64,000 bases of DNA, taken from positions 96,748,753-96,812,752 of the forward strand of contig NC_090744.1 of assembly GCF_036898095.1 (NCBI RefSeq), given 5' to 3'. Under the pieces are notes generated by a model that had not been told where the DNA came from, did not search any database, and worked only from the letters and a program-made list of their open reading frames with translations. This document shows positions 9,772 through 21,200 of the stretch, piece by piece. Source of the DNA: Palaemon carinicauda. Taxonomy: Eukaryota > Arthropoda > Malacostraca > Decapoda > Palaemonidae. How positions within the stretch are numbered: the stretch's first letter is position 1; each line of letters starts with the position of its first letter. The position numbers were made by a program, and so were the translations under genes.

Positions 9772-10314
9772 TGCTTCTCAGTCACACATCTTTGGTTGTT
9801 GCCAACTCACTAGACTGTCAAGCAGTTTCATAACGTTGCCTTCTAGTCTGCTGCTTTTGCACCAGTGAACCCTCACTGAGAGAACTTAGCTTTTCTAGGA
9901 TATGGTCCCTGTAGATGAGAAAGTTCTTTTCTCCCTCCTTCTGATATTCCCTTGAGGACTCTGTCATTTGGAGGGAGCCTTTAGCTGCATAGCCTCTTAT
10001 GGACTTTTATTTAAGCATAACATGCTTCCAGGGAAGGTAATGGTTCCACTTCAGTCGCTAATCCCGTCTGTTACCACACCTGCTCCCATAGACCTTGAGC
10101 TGTGTTGCAAGACATGCAGTCCAAGCTTAGTCCTTGTTAGAGGATTTTTTGTTTACGGAGTCAATGTGTCACGGGGAAGACGTTCAACAACCAACAGAAG
10201 TGACTTGTTGTGACGCAGTGCGGCAACCTCAGCAACCCGATAAGGAGTTGTCTGTACGACCCAGACAGTCTAGACAGATTCGGGTTGTCACTGTACTTCC
10301 TCGCTTGCCCATGA

Positions 10315-11560
10315 TTGACAGTTCACAGACTGTGCAGCAGTACCATGATCTTGTGTCCGGCTCCGTCAGACGACTGGCTTTTAAGAGCTCCCACAAGTCG
10401 TCGCTGTCTGGAGATTTTCAAATGGACTATGGATCTGACCAAGGAACTGGGCCTCCTGGTCAATTTTGAGGAGTCTCAGCTCGTCCCATCCCAGACCATT
10501 GTCTCCTTGGGTATGGATCTTCAGAGTCGAGCTTTTCGAACTTTTCCGTCGGCCCCAAGGATCTTCCAAGCCCTAGAATGCATCCAGAGCATGCTGAGAA
10601 GGAACCGATGCTCAGTCAGGTAATGGATGAGTCTAACAGGGACACTTTCATCGCTGGCCCTGTTCATCGTGTTAGGGAGACTCCACCTCCCCCCCCCTTC
10701 AGTATCATCTAGTTGCTCACTGGATAAAGGACATGACGCTAGAGACGGTCTCAGTTCCTGTTTCCGAAGAGAGGAGGTCTTCTCTCGCGTGGTGTAAGAA
10801 CAGCTTTCTTCTCAAGGAAGTCTATTTGGCTGTTCAGAAACACGACCGCCGTCTCCTCTCGGACGCATCAGACACGGGCTGGGGTGCGACTTTGGACGGA
10901 CAAGAATGCTCGGGAACATGGAATCAGGAGCAAAGGACACTTCACATCAATTGCAAGGAGTTGTTGGCGGTTATTCTGGCCTTGATAAACTTCAAGTCCC
11001 TCCAGCTTAACAAAGTGGTGGAGGTGGACTCTGACAACACCACAGCCCTGGCTTACATCTTCAAGCAGGGAGGGACTCTTTCGTGGAAGTTGTTCTAGAT
11101 CGCACGGGACCTACTCATCTGGTCTAAAGATCGAAAGCTAACTGGTAACGAGGTTCATTCAGGGCGGTATGAATGTCATGGCAGATCACCTCAGACGGAA
11201 GGGTCAGGTCATCCCCACAGAGTGGACCCTTCTCAAGAATGTTTGCAGCAGACTTTGGGCCCTGTGGGGTCAGCCAACCATAGATCTGTTCACTACCTCG
11301 ATAACCTAGAGACTCCTGTTGTATTGTTCTCCGATTCCAGACCCAGCAGCAGTTCACGTGGATGCTTTTCTGCTGGATTGGTTCCATCTCGACCTGTATG
11401 CATTCCCGCCGTTCAAGATTGTCAACAGGGTACTTCAGAAGTTCTCCTCTCACAAAGGGACACGGCTGACGTTGGTTGGCTCCGCTCTGGCCCGCGAGAG
11501 AATGGTTCTTAGAGGTACTGCAATGGCTGGTCGACATTCCCAGGACTCTTCCTCTAGGAG
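10315..11560 (+). pseudogene. DIRS A2 RT C-terminal segment/RNase H, broken
   Basis: Counterpart of A1 1278-2762. A stop at 10621-10623 and frameshifts near 10690-10730 split it. RNase H motifs survive in pieces: DASDTGWGATLDG, NCKELLAVILAL and SDNTTALAYIFKQGG, where A2 keeps the usual SDN triplet that A1 has as SDY. The frame stops again near 11096. It carries the same SDDWLL junction lacking the RT palm as A1. Confidence 0.82.
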
Positions 11561-12690
11561 TGAACCTTCTAAGTCTACCTCACGTAAAGAAGGTACACCC
11601 AATCCTCCACGCTCTTCGTCTGACTGCCTTCAGACTTTCGAAAGACTCTCAAGAGCTAGGGGCTTTTCGAAGGAGGCAGCCAGAGCGATTGCCAAAGCAA
11701 GGAGAACATCCACTCTCAGAATCTATCAGTCTCAAGGGGAAGTCTTCCGTAGCTGGTACAAGACCAATGCAGTTTCCTCAACCAGTACCACTGTAACCCA
11801 GATTGCTGACTTCCTGTTATATCTAAGGAAAGTAAGATCCCTTTCAGCTCCTACGATCAAGGGTTACAGAAGTATGTTGGCAGCGGTTTTCCGCCACAGA
11901 GGCTTGGATCTTTCCACCAACAAAGATCTACAGGACCTCCCTAGGTCTTTTGAGACCTCAAAGGAACGTCGGTTGTCCACTCTAGGCTGGAATCTAGACG
12001 TGGTCCTAAGGTTCCTTATGTCATCAAGATTTGAACCTCTCCAATCAGCCTCTTTTTAGGACCTCACATTAAAAGTTCTTTTCCTCGTGTGCTTGACAAC
12101 AGCTAAAAGAGTAAGTGAGATCCACGCCTTCAGCAGGATCATTGTTTTCACATCTGAAACGGCTACATGTTCCTTGCAGCTCGGTTTTTGCTAAACGAGC
12201 TTCCTTCACGTCCTTGGCCTAAGTCGTTCGAGATCCCAAGCCTGTCCAACTTGGTGGGGAATGATCTGAAGAGAGTACTTTGCCCAGTTAGAGCTCTTAG
12301 GTACTATCTAAAAAGGTCTTAACCTTTACAAGGACAATCAGAAGCCTTATAGTGTGCTATCAAGAAACCTTCTTTTCCAAGTTCTAAGAACTCAGTTTCT
12401 TACTATTCAGGCTTCTGATTTGAGAAACACATTCTCATCTGAAGGAAGAAGACCTTGCTTTGCTGAAGGTAAGGACACATGAAGTGGGAGCTGTGGCTAC
12501 TTCAGTGGCCTTCAAACAGAGCCATTCTCTGCAGAGTGTTATGGATGCAACCTATTGGAGAAGCAAGTCAGTGTTCGCATCATTCTATCTCAAAGATGTC
12601 CAGTCTCTTTACGAGTACTGCTACACCCTGGGACCATTCGTAGCAACGAATGCAGTAGTAGGCGAGGGCTCAGCCACTACATTCCCATAA
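11319..12690 (+). pseudogene. DIRS A2 tyrosine recombinase, broken
   Basis: The frame from 11319 runs through the core-binding domain (SKEAARAIAKARRTSTL, TQIADFLLYLRK) and stops at 12057-12059. The catalytic Arg region (AKRVSEIHAF) follows near 12105, with small deletions around 12190 and 12410. The last part, 12460-12690, keeps THEVGAVATS, where the HxxR arginine has become glycine, and SFYLKDV with the Tyr nucleophile. It is inactive as written. Confidence 0.85.
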
Positions 12691-13077
12691 TCCCATAACC
12701 TTTTAACCTTTCTCTTGAATACTTTTTATGGGTTGTACGGTCGGCTAAGAAGCCTTCCACATCCTTGTTGATTTGGCGGGTGGTCAATTCTTTCTTGAGA
12801 AGCGCCGAGGTTAAAGGTTGTGATGAGGTCCTTTAGTATGGGTTGCAGCCCTGTATACTTTAGCACCTTTGAGTTGATTCAGCCTCCCAAGAGGAACGCT
12901 GCGCTCAGTAAGGAAGACGATCTTATTAAAGGCAGAGTAACGGTTCAAGTCGACTTCCTTACCAGGTACTTATTATTTCATTGTTATTGTGGATAACTGA
13001 TTATATGAAATACGGGATACTTAGCTATCCTTTAATCTTGTACACTGGTTTTCACCCACCCCCCTGGGTGTGAATCA

Positions 13078-13167
13078 GCTACATGATTATCGGGTAAGTT
13101 TAATATTGAAAAATGTTATTTTTATTAGTAAAATAAATTTTTGAATATACTTACCCGATAATCATGA
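13078..13167 (+). repeat. DIRS A2 internal complementary region
   Basis: The first half is the reverse complement of 6807-6846. The second half is the reverse complement of about 13351-13405. The halves meet at AAAAATGTTATTTTT. This lets both element ends be placed to within a few bases. Confidence 0.9.
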
Positions 13168-13210
13168 TTTAATCGACCCTCCCTTCCTCCCCATAGAGAA
13201 CCAGTGGACC

Positions 13211-13405
13211 GAGGAATAATTGAGGAGGTGTCAACAAGAAGTACTTGAGTACCTGGCCACAGGTGGCGCTGGTAAGTACACCCCCTTCTAGTATTGTGAT
13301 AGCTGGCGTATCCCTCCATAGAATTCTGTCGGGCAACGGAGTTGACAGCTACATGATTATCGGGTAAGTATATTCAAAAATTTATTTTACTAATAAAAAT
13401 AACAT
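13211..13405 (+). repeat. DIRS A2 right inverted terminus
   Basis: Reverse complement of the left terminus, with about 20 extra bp at the outer end (non-identical termini, as in DIRS-1). Confidence 0.9.
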
Positions 13406-13597
13406 TTTTCAAAGTTAATATCTTTTCTTTATGCTTATAATTCGTATTTATAGTTAAAAGTGGGGATATTAATTAAATGGAGTAAAAAAACCAAATAAAT
13501 ACTTCTATAATTTAATTTCAAAAGGCTACATAATACTGAATATTCTAATGAGTTCTTTTTATCTTCAATCGTAAATCAGCAACAAAAGCATAGGGAC

Positions 13598-13599
<2 letters not shown>

Positions 13600-13642
<43 letters not shown>
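13600..13642 (+). repeat. (CT)n microsatellite
   Basis: About 21 CT units within the piggyBac-like element. Confidence 0.95.
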
Positions 13643-13646
<4 letters not shown>

Positions 13647-13714
13647 TCGTTTCCTGTATAGTTTTCAAATACAGTATGTTCGTCATACATTGGTACATTA
13701 TTTATCCATTTTAT

Positions 13715-13717
<3 letters not shown>

Positions 13718-13787
<70 letters not shown>
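13718..13787 (+). repeat. (CT)n microsatellite
   Basis: About 34 CT units with one TTT interruption, next to the transposase stub. Confidence 0.95.
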
Positions 13788-13790
<3 letters not shown>

Positions 13791-13829
13791 CATTTCCTTT
13801 CCTATATAGTTTTGTGAAATCTCGTTGTC

Positions 13830-14053
13830 CAGTCATTCGGCAATGAGAAGTCATTTTTGATCTCGGCATCGAAAGAAAACTTTGTTTCTTATAAATCCTC
13901 ATCACTGGAGGATTCAGAACTAGTGCTCTCATTATCAAACAGGTTGTTATTATCAAATTCCTCAACAAGAATATCATTTATTTCATCTAAAGAAATAACG
14001 TTCCTCTTTAGACTGCTCATTGCAAAAGGAACATCAAACAACCTTTTCCGCAT
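13830..14053 (-). pseudogene. piggyBac-like transposase N-terminal fragment
   Basis: Read on the minus strand from the ATG at 14053, the frame gives about 54 residues with an LDEINDILVEEFDN segment, then an acidic Ser/Glu/Asp run (ESTSSESSSDEDL), a stop, and a further short piece. Acidic, Ser-rich N termini are usual for piggyBac transposases. The DDD catalytic core is absent, cut off by the microsatellites and DIRS A2. The call depends mainly on the TTAA/TIR context. Confidence 0.5.
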
Positions 14054-14322
14054 GAACGCCCAAAGCGCACTGAGAGGAAACCAGTTACCAGTTTTCTAAC
14101 ATCAAGCTACCTTCAGAAAAATAGTTGCCAGACATCATATAAGTTTCTATTTATAGCCCTCATATGCTGAGAGTGTTGCCAAGTGGTGATCCTATACTTA
14201 CTATACGAGTAAACGTATTATCACGAGACTGACGGCTTGAAAAAGGCATTTAAAGTCATGAACAGAATATGCAGTTGAAGGCAGTACCGAGTAGATCGTG
14301 GTGAACGGTTTATCACGTGGGT

Positions 14323-14335
14323 GACGCTTAACAGG
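14323..14335 (+). repeat. piggyBac-like right terminal inverted repeat
   Basis: GACGCTTAACAGG followed by TTAA at 14336-14339, pairing exactly with 6722-6734. Confidence 0.88.
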
Positions 14336-14339
14336 TTAA

Positions 14340-15330
14340 GGGATTCAGCAAGCATAGGTCTACATTCAGGGAATGGAATTGATGCAAAAGGAGTAGCATC
14401 ATCTGCATATGCAGCAAGCTTGATTTATAGGCTAGATCACATATTTTTCATATATAATTTGAAAAGTAATGGGCTGAGACCACTATCCTGAGGGATGCCA
14501 GATATTACAGTCCTCTAGTTACTATTATGTTCATCAACAACTACTCTTTGCATGCTCTCTCTTACTTGAAAATTTACTAATGTTAGAGAAAAGACCAACA
14601 TATTCCCATCTATTAAGTTAGAAAACAAGGGCCTCATGATTAACACGGTTAAAGACAACACGAAAATGAAGGCCAGTCATATGAACTTCCTGACGACAAT
14701 CAAGGGATTTCTGTTCAGCAGTAGAAATTGTAAGAAAGGCACCGGATGCTCCAAGGCCTTTGCTAAAGCTAAACTAAATTATGGAACAGATGATTATCTA
14801 TTTAGACATTATGCCAAAAGATGTTAAAAACTTAAATAACATGGATGGGAGTTATGGAAATTGGGCAGTACTGGAATCAGCAGGGCTAGAGCTACCACAA
14901 ACTCATTTACCCATTGGAGTAACATTACCAGTTTTCCAACTAGTGCAGAAAGAACCTCGTCTTGCTAACTTGGAAAAAATAACAGACAACTTGGGAGCCA
15001 CAAAATCAACTGTTTTTATAAAAATAAACAAAGGAAAAATATAATTTGAGTCTACACCTCCATAACATCAAGGTCTAATAGGAGTGTTTTAATTTCATAG
15101 AAAGGAAAAGCTAAATTAGTTAATGTAACATCAGAAAAACATGAATCAGGAAGGTAGAGTTTCACATACTCTGCTTACTGTGAAACACATCAGCCTTCAG
15201 ACAGTGAGTGACAGAGTCATCTGGTTTATGTAAAGGTGGAACTATTAAGTTTACAGTAAAGAGTGCAGATTTGAGGGTAACCCACTATTTTTTAACATGG
15301 TTTGTACCGGGAAGGGTTTTTTGTATGGTT
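14340..15330 (-). mobile_element. Jockey/CR1-like LINE, RT core part (antisense)
   Basis: On the minus strand, from high to low coordinates, the RT reads: LSVIFSKLARRGSF and SWKTGNVTP, then FNRVNHEALVF (motif A region), RVVVDEHNSN, SGIPQDSGLSPLLF (motif B region) and KLAAYADDAT (motif C, YADD). Several stops and frameshifts are present. The frame continues across the piggyBac insertion into 6717-5885, giving one LINE of at least 1.8 kb. The 5' endonuclease part is not seen. Confidence 0.82.
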
Positions 15331-15621
15331 AAATCCTTTTCAGTTGAAGCATAAACTCCCTAAGCAACAGCTCTTAGCTGAGTATAGTTATTTCAAGTCA
15401 AATTTGATGTTACTTTTCTAAAGATAATAAGCCTCCTGTTACTCCATATAAGCATGTTCTAATCATCATTGAACTAGGGTTTGTCCTTCACTCAGTATTT
15501 TAACACATGTGAAGTGTTACTCTTATCAATTATGTTGTCTGGATTTTCATTCAAAAGGGACACTCAAGGTTAAACCTCCTTTGAAATTTATGAAACTAGC
15601 CCTTCCATGCATTGAATTCAG
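15331..15621. other. Unassigned intron sequence
   Basis: AT-rich, no frame or repeat recognised. It may be the decayed 5' part of the antisense LINE. Confidence 0.3.
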
Positions 15622-15965
15622 TTAGTTTTGGAGGGAATGTCGTAGATTGTCTTGCTCTGGGTCATTGTCACTGCCATAAGTAAATTTGCCGTAGAGCTGC
15701 TTGGCCCTCTTGCTTATGGTGTTGGTATCCAGTACAATGTTCTTCCTGCAGTGACTTATCCAATAAGCTAATGTATTATTCATTCTTACGATAGCTTTAT
15801 TGTGGGTTGTTAACATCCCTTTTGCTTTCTTGTTAAAAGTGACATTGCCATTGTTCTTATTAGTATAGTGAACGGTAGATTCATTGATGCTGTACTGGGG
15901 ATCTATGTCTGCTTAGCTATTCCCATCTTCAAGCTTGTTGAGTTTTATAGTCTTTGCTATAGTGA
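15622..15965 (-). pseudogene. Tigger/Jerky-like transposase DNA-binding region, broken
   Basis: The minus strand reads LTIAKTIKLNKLEDGNS, a stop, then DIDPQYSINESTVHY, which resembles the first psq-type helix-turn-helix of Tigger/Jerky transposases. It then reads NTLAYWISHCRKNIVLDTNT with SKRAKQLYGKF, resembling the CENP-B/Tc5-type second DNA-binding domain. There is one in-frame stop, and the DDE catalytic domain is not present. An old fragment. Confidence 0.65.
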
Positions 15966-16314
15966 GTAGTAAGCATCTTCCTGTGGCACTTGGGTTCACT
16001 GCCAAAAGCTTTAGAAGATGCAAGATGTTTGGCTGGCATAGTAGTCCTTGAAAGCAAATCATAATTTTACACAAAAATGCAAAAAAAAAAAACACCACAC
16101 AACTTGGATAAAGATACAGAGCAGGGATTGGTATGTACAGTACTTTGCATGTGTAAAAGCAAACTGGATAATGTGGTGTACTGTTAATGCTGCAGTTAGC
16201 TTGAGAGTGACCATGTGATAGTATACCTAATCAACTGCCAGGATATTGAACAGTGTGTTTTGATTGGTCGTGTTTCCTCTACTTACCAATATTGTGCCAT
16301 ATACGAAATCATAC

Positions 16315-16501
16315 TTGTTCCGTAACCGAAATACAAACCACGCTATTTACATTGGGTTTACCTTTTAGCGCAGCTGAAATGGCGAGCCATCAGAATTTAA
16401 CGAGGGTGTATTACCCCCGCGCTAGTTAGCGGGGGGTAGGGGAGTGGTAGCTAGCTACCCCTCCCCCCCCTCACACACAGGTGAATGCTCACTTTCACTT
16501 T
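16315..16501 (+). repeat. DIRS B1 left inverted terminus
   Basis: Pairs with 27667-27872. It includes the short palindrome GTAGCTAGCTAC and C-rich/G-rich arms. The outermost 35 bp pair with the complementary region at 27521. Confidence 0.88.
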
Positions 16502-17152
16502 TGGCTCGGACTGGGACAGACGTCTCTGTCTTGGTCCTCTCTTGGCAGCCATTGTTTGTTTTGTCTTTACTTAATCGCTTACTTTTCTTTTACTTAATAT
16601 ATATGTAAACATGTTTTCATGTTTGTGTATATATTTGAGTATAGAAATCAGTAAGTTTCCTTTTCAGAGTTGTGTGTGTAGTGTACGATATCTCCGTGGA
16701 GTCCTCGGCAGTTAGGCCACCACGGCATAATTTTATGGGTTGCGATCGAGTTTGACTTCGGTCTTTCTCTCTCTCTCTCTCTCTTGAGGTCGTTCACCCT
16801 TTTTACTACGTTTTACTACGCCCCTCGTAGCTTCCTTTCCATGTGGGGGGGTTGCTACGCCGTACGTTTTGTCTCAATTAGTTTATGAATCTAATTGTAC
16901 AGTAGTTGTTAATTTTTCAGCTTGTAGAACGATTCCTTTCGGGGTTTTCGTTCCTTCTTTAGTGTTCATTCATTTTTTAATTACATAATTACATAGTTTC
17001 ATAATTATAATCGTTATAATTCTGTTTTTTGCGCGCCTTCTGTTAGCGCGATGCGCGCTAACCATCGCTAATCTCTCTCGCGTTGGCAACCGCCTACGCA
17101 CCCGCGCGATTCTTCATCTGCTCGCTAGCGTTTTGTTAACGCACCACCGCTT

Positions 17153-17757
17153 GCCGACGCGCCGTCGCTTGCCGACGCGCCGTCGCTTGCCGACGCGCCG
17201 TCGCTTGCCGACGCGCCGTCGCTTGCCGACGCGCCGTCGCTTGCCGACGCGCCGTCGCTTGCCGACGCGCCGTCGCTTGCCGACGCGCCGTCGCTTGCCG
17301 ACGCGCCGTCGCTTGCCGACGCGCCGTCGCTTGCCGACGCGCCGTCGCTTGCCGACGCGCCGTCGCTTGCCGACGCGCCGTCGCTTGCCGACGCGCCGTC
17401 GCTTGCCGACGCGCCGTCGCTTGCCGACGCGCCGTCGCTTGCCGACGCGCCGTCGCTTGCCGACGCGCCGTCGCTTGCCGACGCGCCGTCGCTTGCCGAC
17501 GCGCCGTCGCTTGCCGACGCGCCGTCGCTTGCCGACGCGCCGTCGCTTGCCGACGCGCCGTCGCTTGCCGACGCGCCGTCGCTTGCCGACGCGCCGTCGC
17601 TTGCCGACGCGCCGTCGCTTGCCGACGCGCCGTCGCTTGCCGACGCGCCGTCGCTTGCCGACGCGCCGTCGCTTGCCGACGCGCCGTCGCTTGCCGACGC
17701 GCCGTCGCTTGCCGACGCGCCGTCGCTTGCCGACGCGCCGTCTCTTGCCGACGCGCC
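17153..17757 (+). repeat. 18-bp tandem array in DIRS B1 gag region
   Basis: About 33 nearly identical copies of GCCGACGCGCCGTCGCTT. The unit is 18 bp, so all six frames stay open and give hexapeptide repeats; these are not evidence of a gene. B2 holds only about two degenerate units at the matching place (44145-44180), so the array arose in B1 after the copies diverged. Confidence 0.97.
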
Positions 17758-17915
17758 ATTGCCCACCTGCGCGTCAGCGCTCACCACCGATCGCCTGTTG
17801 ATCCACATCGCCAGCGGTCTTCCTCACCCACGCGGCAGCGTGTTTCCTCGCCATCGCGCCAGCGCTTGCGTTCGCCGCCTCAGACACGCGCTCATTCACC
17901 TGCCCACCCTCGCGC

Positions 17916-17985
17916 CTGCGCGCCCGCTCGCCTGCGCGCCCGCTCGCCTGCGCGCCCGCTCGCCTGCGCGCCCGCTCGCCTGCGC
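17916..17985 (+). repeat. 16-bp GC-rich tandem repeat
   Basis: Four to five copies of CCTGCGCGCCCGCTCG, immediately before the LINE insertion. Confidence 0.9.
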
Positions 17986-18272
17986 GCCCGCGCGCCCGCG
18001 CGACCGCGCGACCCTTCGCCTGCGCGTCCGCACATTTATTTTTATTTATTTATTCTTTATTGACAAAACTTTATATACATTGTAGTACAATAATTATATT
18101 TAGTTTACAGAAAACAGTGGGTTTTATTCTGTAACAATTATACATTTTCCCCATTACATTATAAAATATTTTGTCCAGAAAAATCATATTTTCTTCCATA
18201 AAGAAATATAAGGCTATAAATCAACCATCACAACAAACCCCTCATACATCAACACCAAAACAAAACAAATAT

Positions 18273-21200
18273 TTAATTATAAATCTTTAACACTTCAAAT
18301 ATATACTGGCACAGGTCAATTACGTGGTTTTCTTCTCCAAACAGTACGTCTATGTTCGTATAATTAAGATTACTAAATTTCTGCCTCTTCGGTCGTGACA
18401 TTGTACATTCAATTAGGACATGCACTTCATTCTGTACTGTCTGTGAATCACAATTACACACTCGCAACTCCCTTGGAGTTCTACTCCACCTTCCCGTCTC
18501 TATTCTTAGGTCGTGGGACATTAAATGTAATCTAGTAAAGGCAATTCGTATATAGTCTGGTACATAAACATTTTCACTGTACACTCTATGCCTTTGCAAG
18601 GATCTATTTAAAATTTCTCTGTACGTATAATATTTTGTTGCTGTTTCAGATTTATTCCGGATTTCATTTTTCATTTGGTCAAGGCTTGACCTGATGATGT
18701 TATCAACTAGACAAGAATTCAAAAATCTGTAACCGGGTGTATTTTCAGTTCTGCAAATTTCATAAATATAGTGGAACGGTTCTTCCATATCAATGTTCGC
18801 CATTTTTTTTTCTAAAAAACGTTTCCTTCTTACTTGAACTTCACGATTAAAAGACTCAAGGCCACTCTCCACTAAGCACAATGTCATAGGCGTATTATTT
18901 CTGACCCCCAATAAGCATCTAACAGCCTGATTGTATATCCTCTCCATACATATTACGTTGTTTGTAAGCCAACTCTCTGCACTATAAAGTAGTGAGGCTC
19001 CTAACGCTGCTATGAACACTTTGACTTTATATGCATATGGCATAGTTGTATTGTTATAACAAAATATTGAGAACTTGTTAATGGTCTTTGCATTTTCAAT
19101 TTCATGTTGTTTGAGCACTGATTGCATTTTGCCATCACCCGTAAACCATGCACCAAGATACAAATATTTTTCACAATGGTCTATCTTAACATTATTTATG
19201 ACTAGAGACTCTTTATCTCTTGCATTTCCATTCACTACAAAAAACTTGGTCTTTTTTTCGTTAACAATCATCCCATATAAGTTACAGTAATCCAACATAA
19301 TCCCAATTTTCTCAAAACACTTTTCTCTTGATGTACTTAAAATAACTGTGTCGTCCATCAATAATAGCACATGCATTGTCCCTAAAAACCCATCTCTGCC
19401 AATTCCCTCTTTTATCATTTTAACCATTTTGTCTAGGTAGATAGTAAATAATAAACAGCTTGTTGGAGCACCCTGACGTATTCCAACAGTAGATATAATC
19501 ACAGCTGATTTCAAGACACTTTTAGTACAAGCATAGATCTTATGAATGGCCATTAACATAGTCTTACCACAACCTTTCTCTTTTAGGCACTCAATTAACT
19601 TATCTCTTGGAACACGGTCGTATGCTTTACTAAAATCTACAAATACAACATACAGCTTCTTTTTCTTAAAAATTGCGTAGTCCATCATAAGCCTCAAAGA
19701 TAATATTTGTTCGATACACCCTCTACCCTTTTGGGCTCCAGCCTGACATTTATCTATACCAGCCCACAGATTTAAACGTCTCACCAACAGTGCATCATAA
19801 AATTTTGCGAAAGTGTTCATTATACTTATGCCCCTGTAATTACCACAGTCCATTCTATTACCTGATTTGAAGAGTGTAACTAACCTGTCATGACACCAAG
19901 CAAAAGGGTAAATAAAATTACAAAATAAAAAGTTACAAATGGTAAGGAAAAAGCTCAGCCAAGTCATTGGCAAAAGCGACAGTATACCAGGGCACACACC
20001 AACATAGCTTTTCCCCTTATTCATTTTTTTCACTGTCATATCTATCTCTTGATAAGTGAATGGGTCGTCTAATATAGGAATGTTAGGTGACGAAGATATA
20101 TCGAGTGGTTGGATATTGTTTGCAAGATTAGGATCAGGATTAAAGAGCCTTTCGAAATGTAATTTGAAATGAACGTCATCCGGTTGAGTACTGTCATCAT
20201 TATTCATTACATTCCCTTTCCAGTTAATTGACTTCCAAATAATTTTTGGATCATCCTTTTCAAATATCCTTTTCCACCTTGGGTGATTCTGATCCCATTC
20301 ATTTTGATCCTGCTCTCTCCCATTTGGTAATTTACATTCTTTAGCCACCCTATTGATTATTATAGTGGCTGATTCCAATCCAGTACAAACTGAATTTACA
20401 TTAATTTCATCCAAACTGGGAGGTATTGCCTCCTCTATTGCTCGTTTAAATCTATTTAGATCTACTTGCTTGCAAGCAAGTCCTCTCGTTATGCAACTGT
20501 GATCTCGATAATTTGAGTCAAAGTAAGATCTGCCCAAATCTCTTGCACGTTCAGTCAATAATGGAAGGGTCACATTCTTCGTACTAGTGAGATTAAGCCT
20601 CACCATCATCGGGGCATGGTCAGATATTAAAAAGTTTTGATTTATTTCAACAGACTTCAAGTGGTTAAGTGATTTTTGTGAAATAATGCACAAGTCAATT
20701 TCTGATACCCAGTCTGACCCCCTTCTGAAAGTTAAGCCGCCCCCAAAAGTGTGTTCTCCATAAACAAGGTGGTTACCAATTACCATATTACTGCTCTGAC
20801 ACATATTCAACAAATTCCTACCATTACCATTAATATTCAAATCAATCACCCCACTGTATATATATGGTTCAAAGTTCTCGTTACAAAGAAGGGGAATACC
20901 TACACGGGAATTAAAATCCCCCATTGCTACTACATTTTCATACTCATTCATAACAGCTCCAAGGTTACCAAAACATGTTGGTACAAAATAAGGCGAATCA
21001 CTTGGTGGTATATAAACACCTCCAAACATAAACCCAGGATAGCATGATAATTCAACCCAAATTTGACCTTCTATATTCATATTCACAAATTTAATGACAC
21101 TCAATAATGAATACTTTACTAACATTGCCACTCCACCTCTTCTACCACAATACATAGACGGATTTTGGTATGTATAAAAGCCAGGTACATTTATTTTAGC

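Larger units (their letters stand above)
6807..13405 (+). mobile_element. DIRS1-like retroelement, family A, copy A2 (complete ends)
   Basis: A 6.6-kb element bounded by inverted termini (6807-6980 and 13211-13405), with an internal complementary region at 13078-13167. The order inside is a leader with a short (GA)n run near 7758, gag-like ORF1, 16-bp array, RT end/RNase H, tyrosine recombinase. It has a 150-bp segment at about 9271-9413 that is absent from A1. Coding is broken by several stops and frameshifts. It inserted into the piggyBac-like element with no clear target duplication, as expected for a tyrosine-recombinase retroelement. Confidence 0.9.
6722..14335 (-). mobile_element. piggyBac-like element, TTAA-flanked, with DIRS A2 inside
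   Basis: The termini are perfect 13-bp inverted repeats, CCTGTTAAGCGTC at 6722-6734 and GACGCTTAACAGG at 14323-14335. They are flanked by TTAA on both sides (6718-6721 and 14336-14339), the diagnostic piggyBac target duplication. Removing the element rejoins the antisense LINE in phase. Only a stub of transposase coding remains on the minus strand near the right end. Most of the length is DIRS A2 (6807-13405) and CT microsatellites, so the piggyBac itself was about 1 kb, a non-autonomous deletion derivative. Confidence 0.85.

Noticed and set aside
17125..17808. Three overlapping open frames of more than 200 codons on both strands
   Set aside because: They read through the 18-bp tandem array; open frames in every phase follow from the repeat unit length and lack of stop triplets, not from coding.
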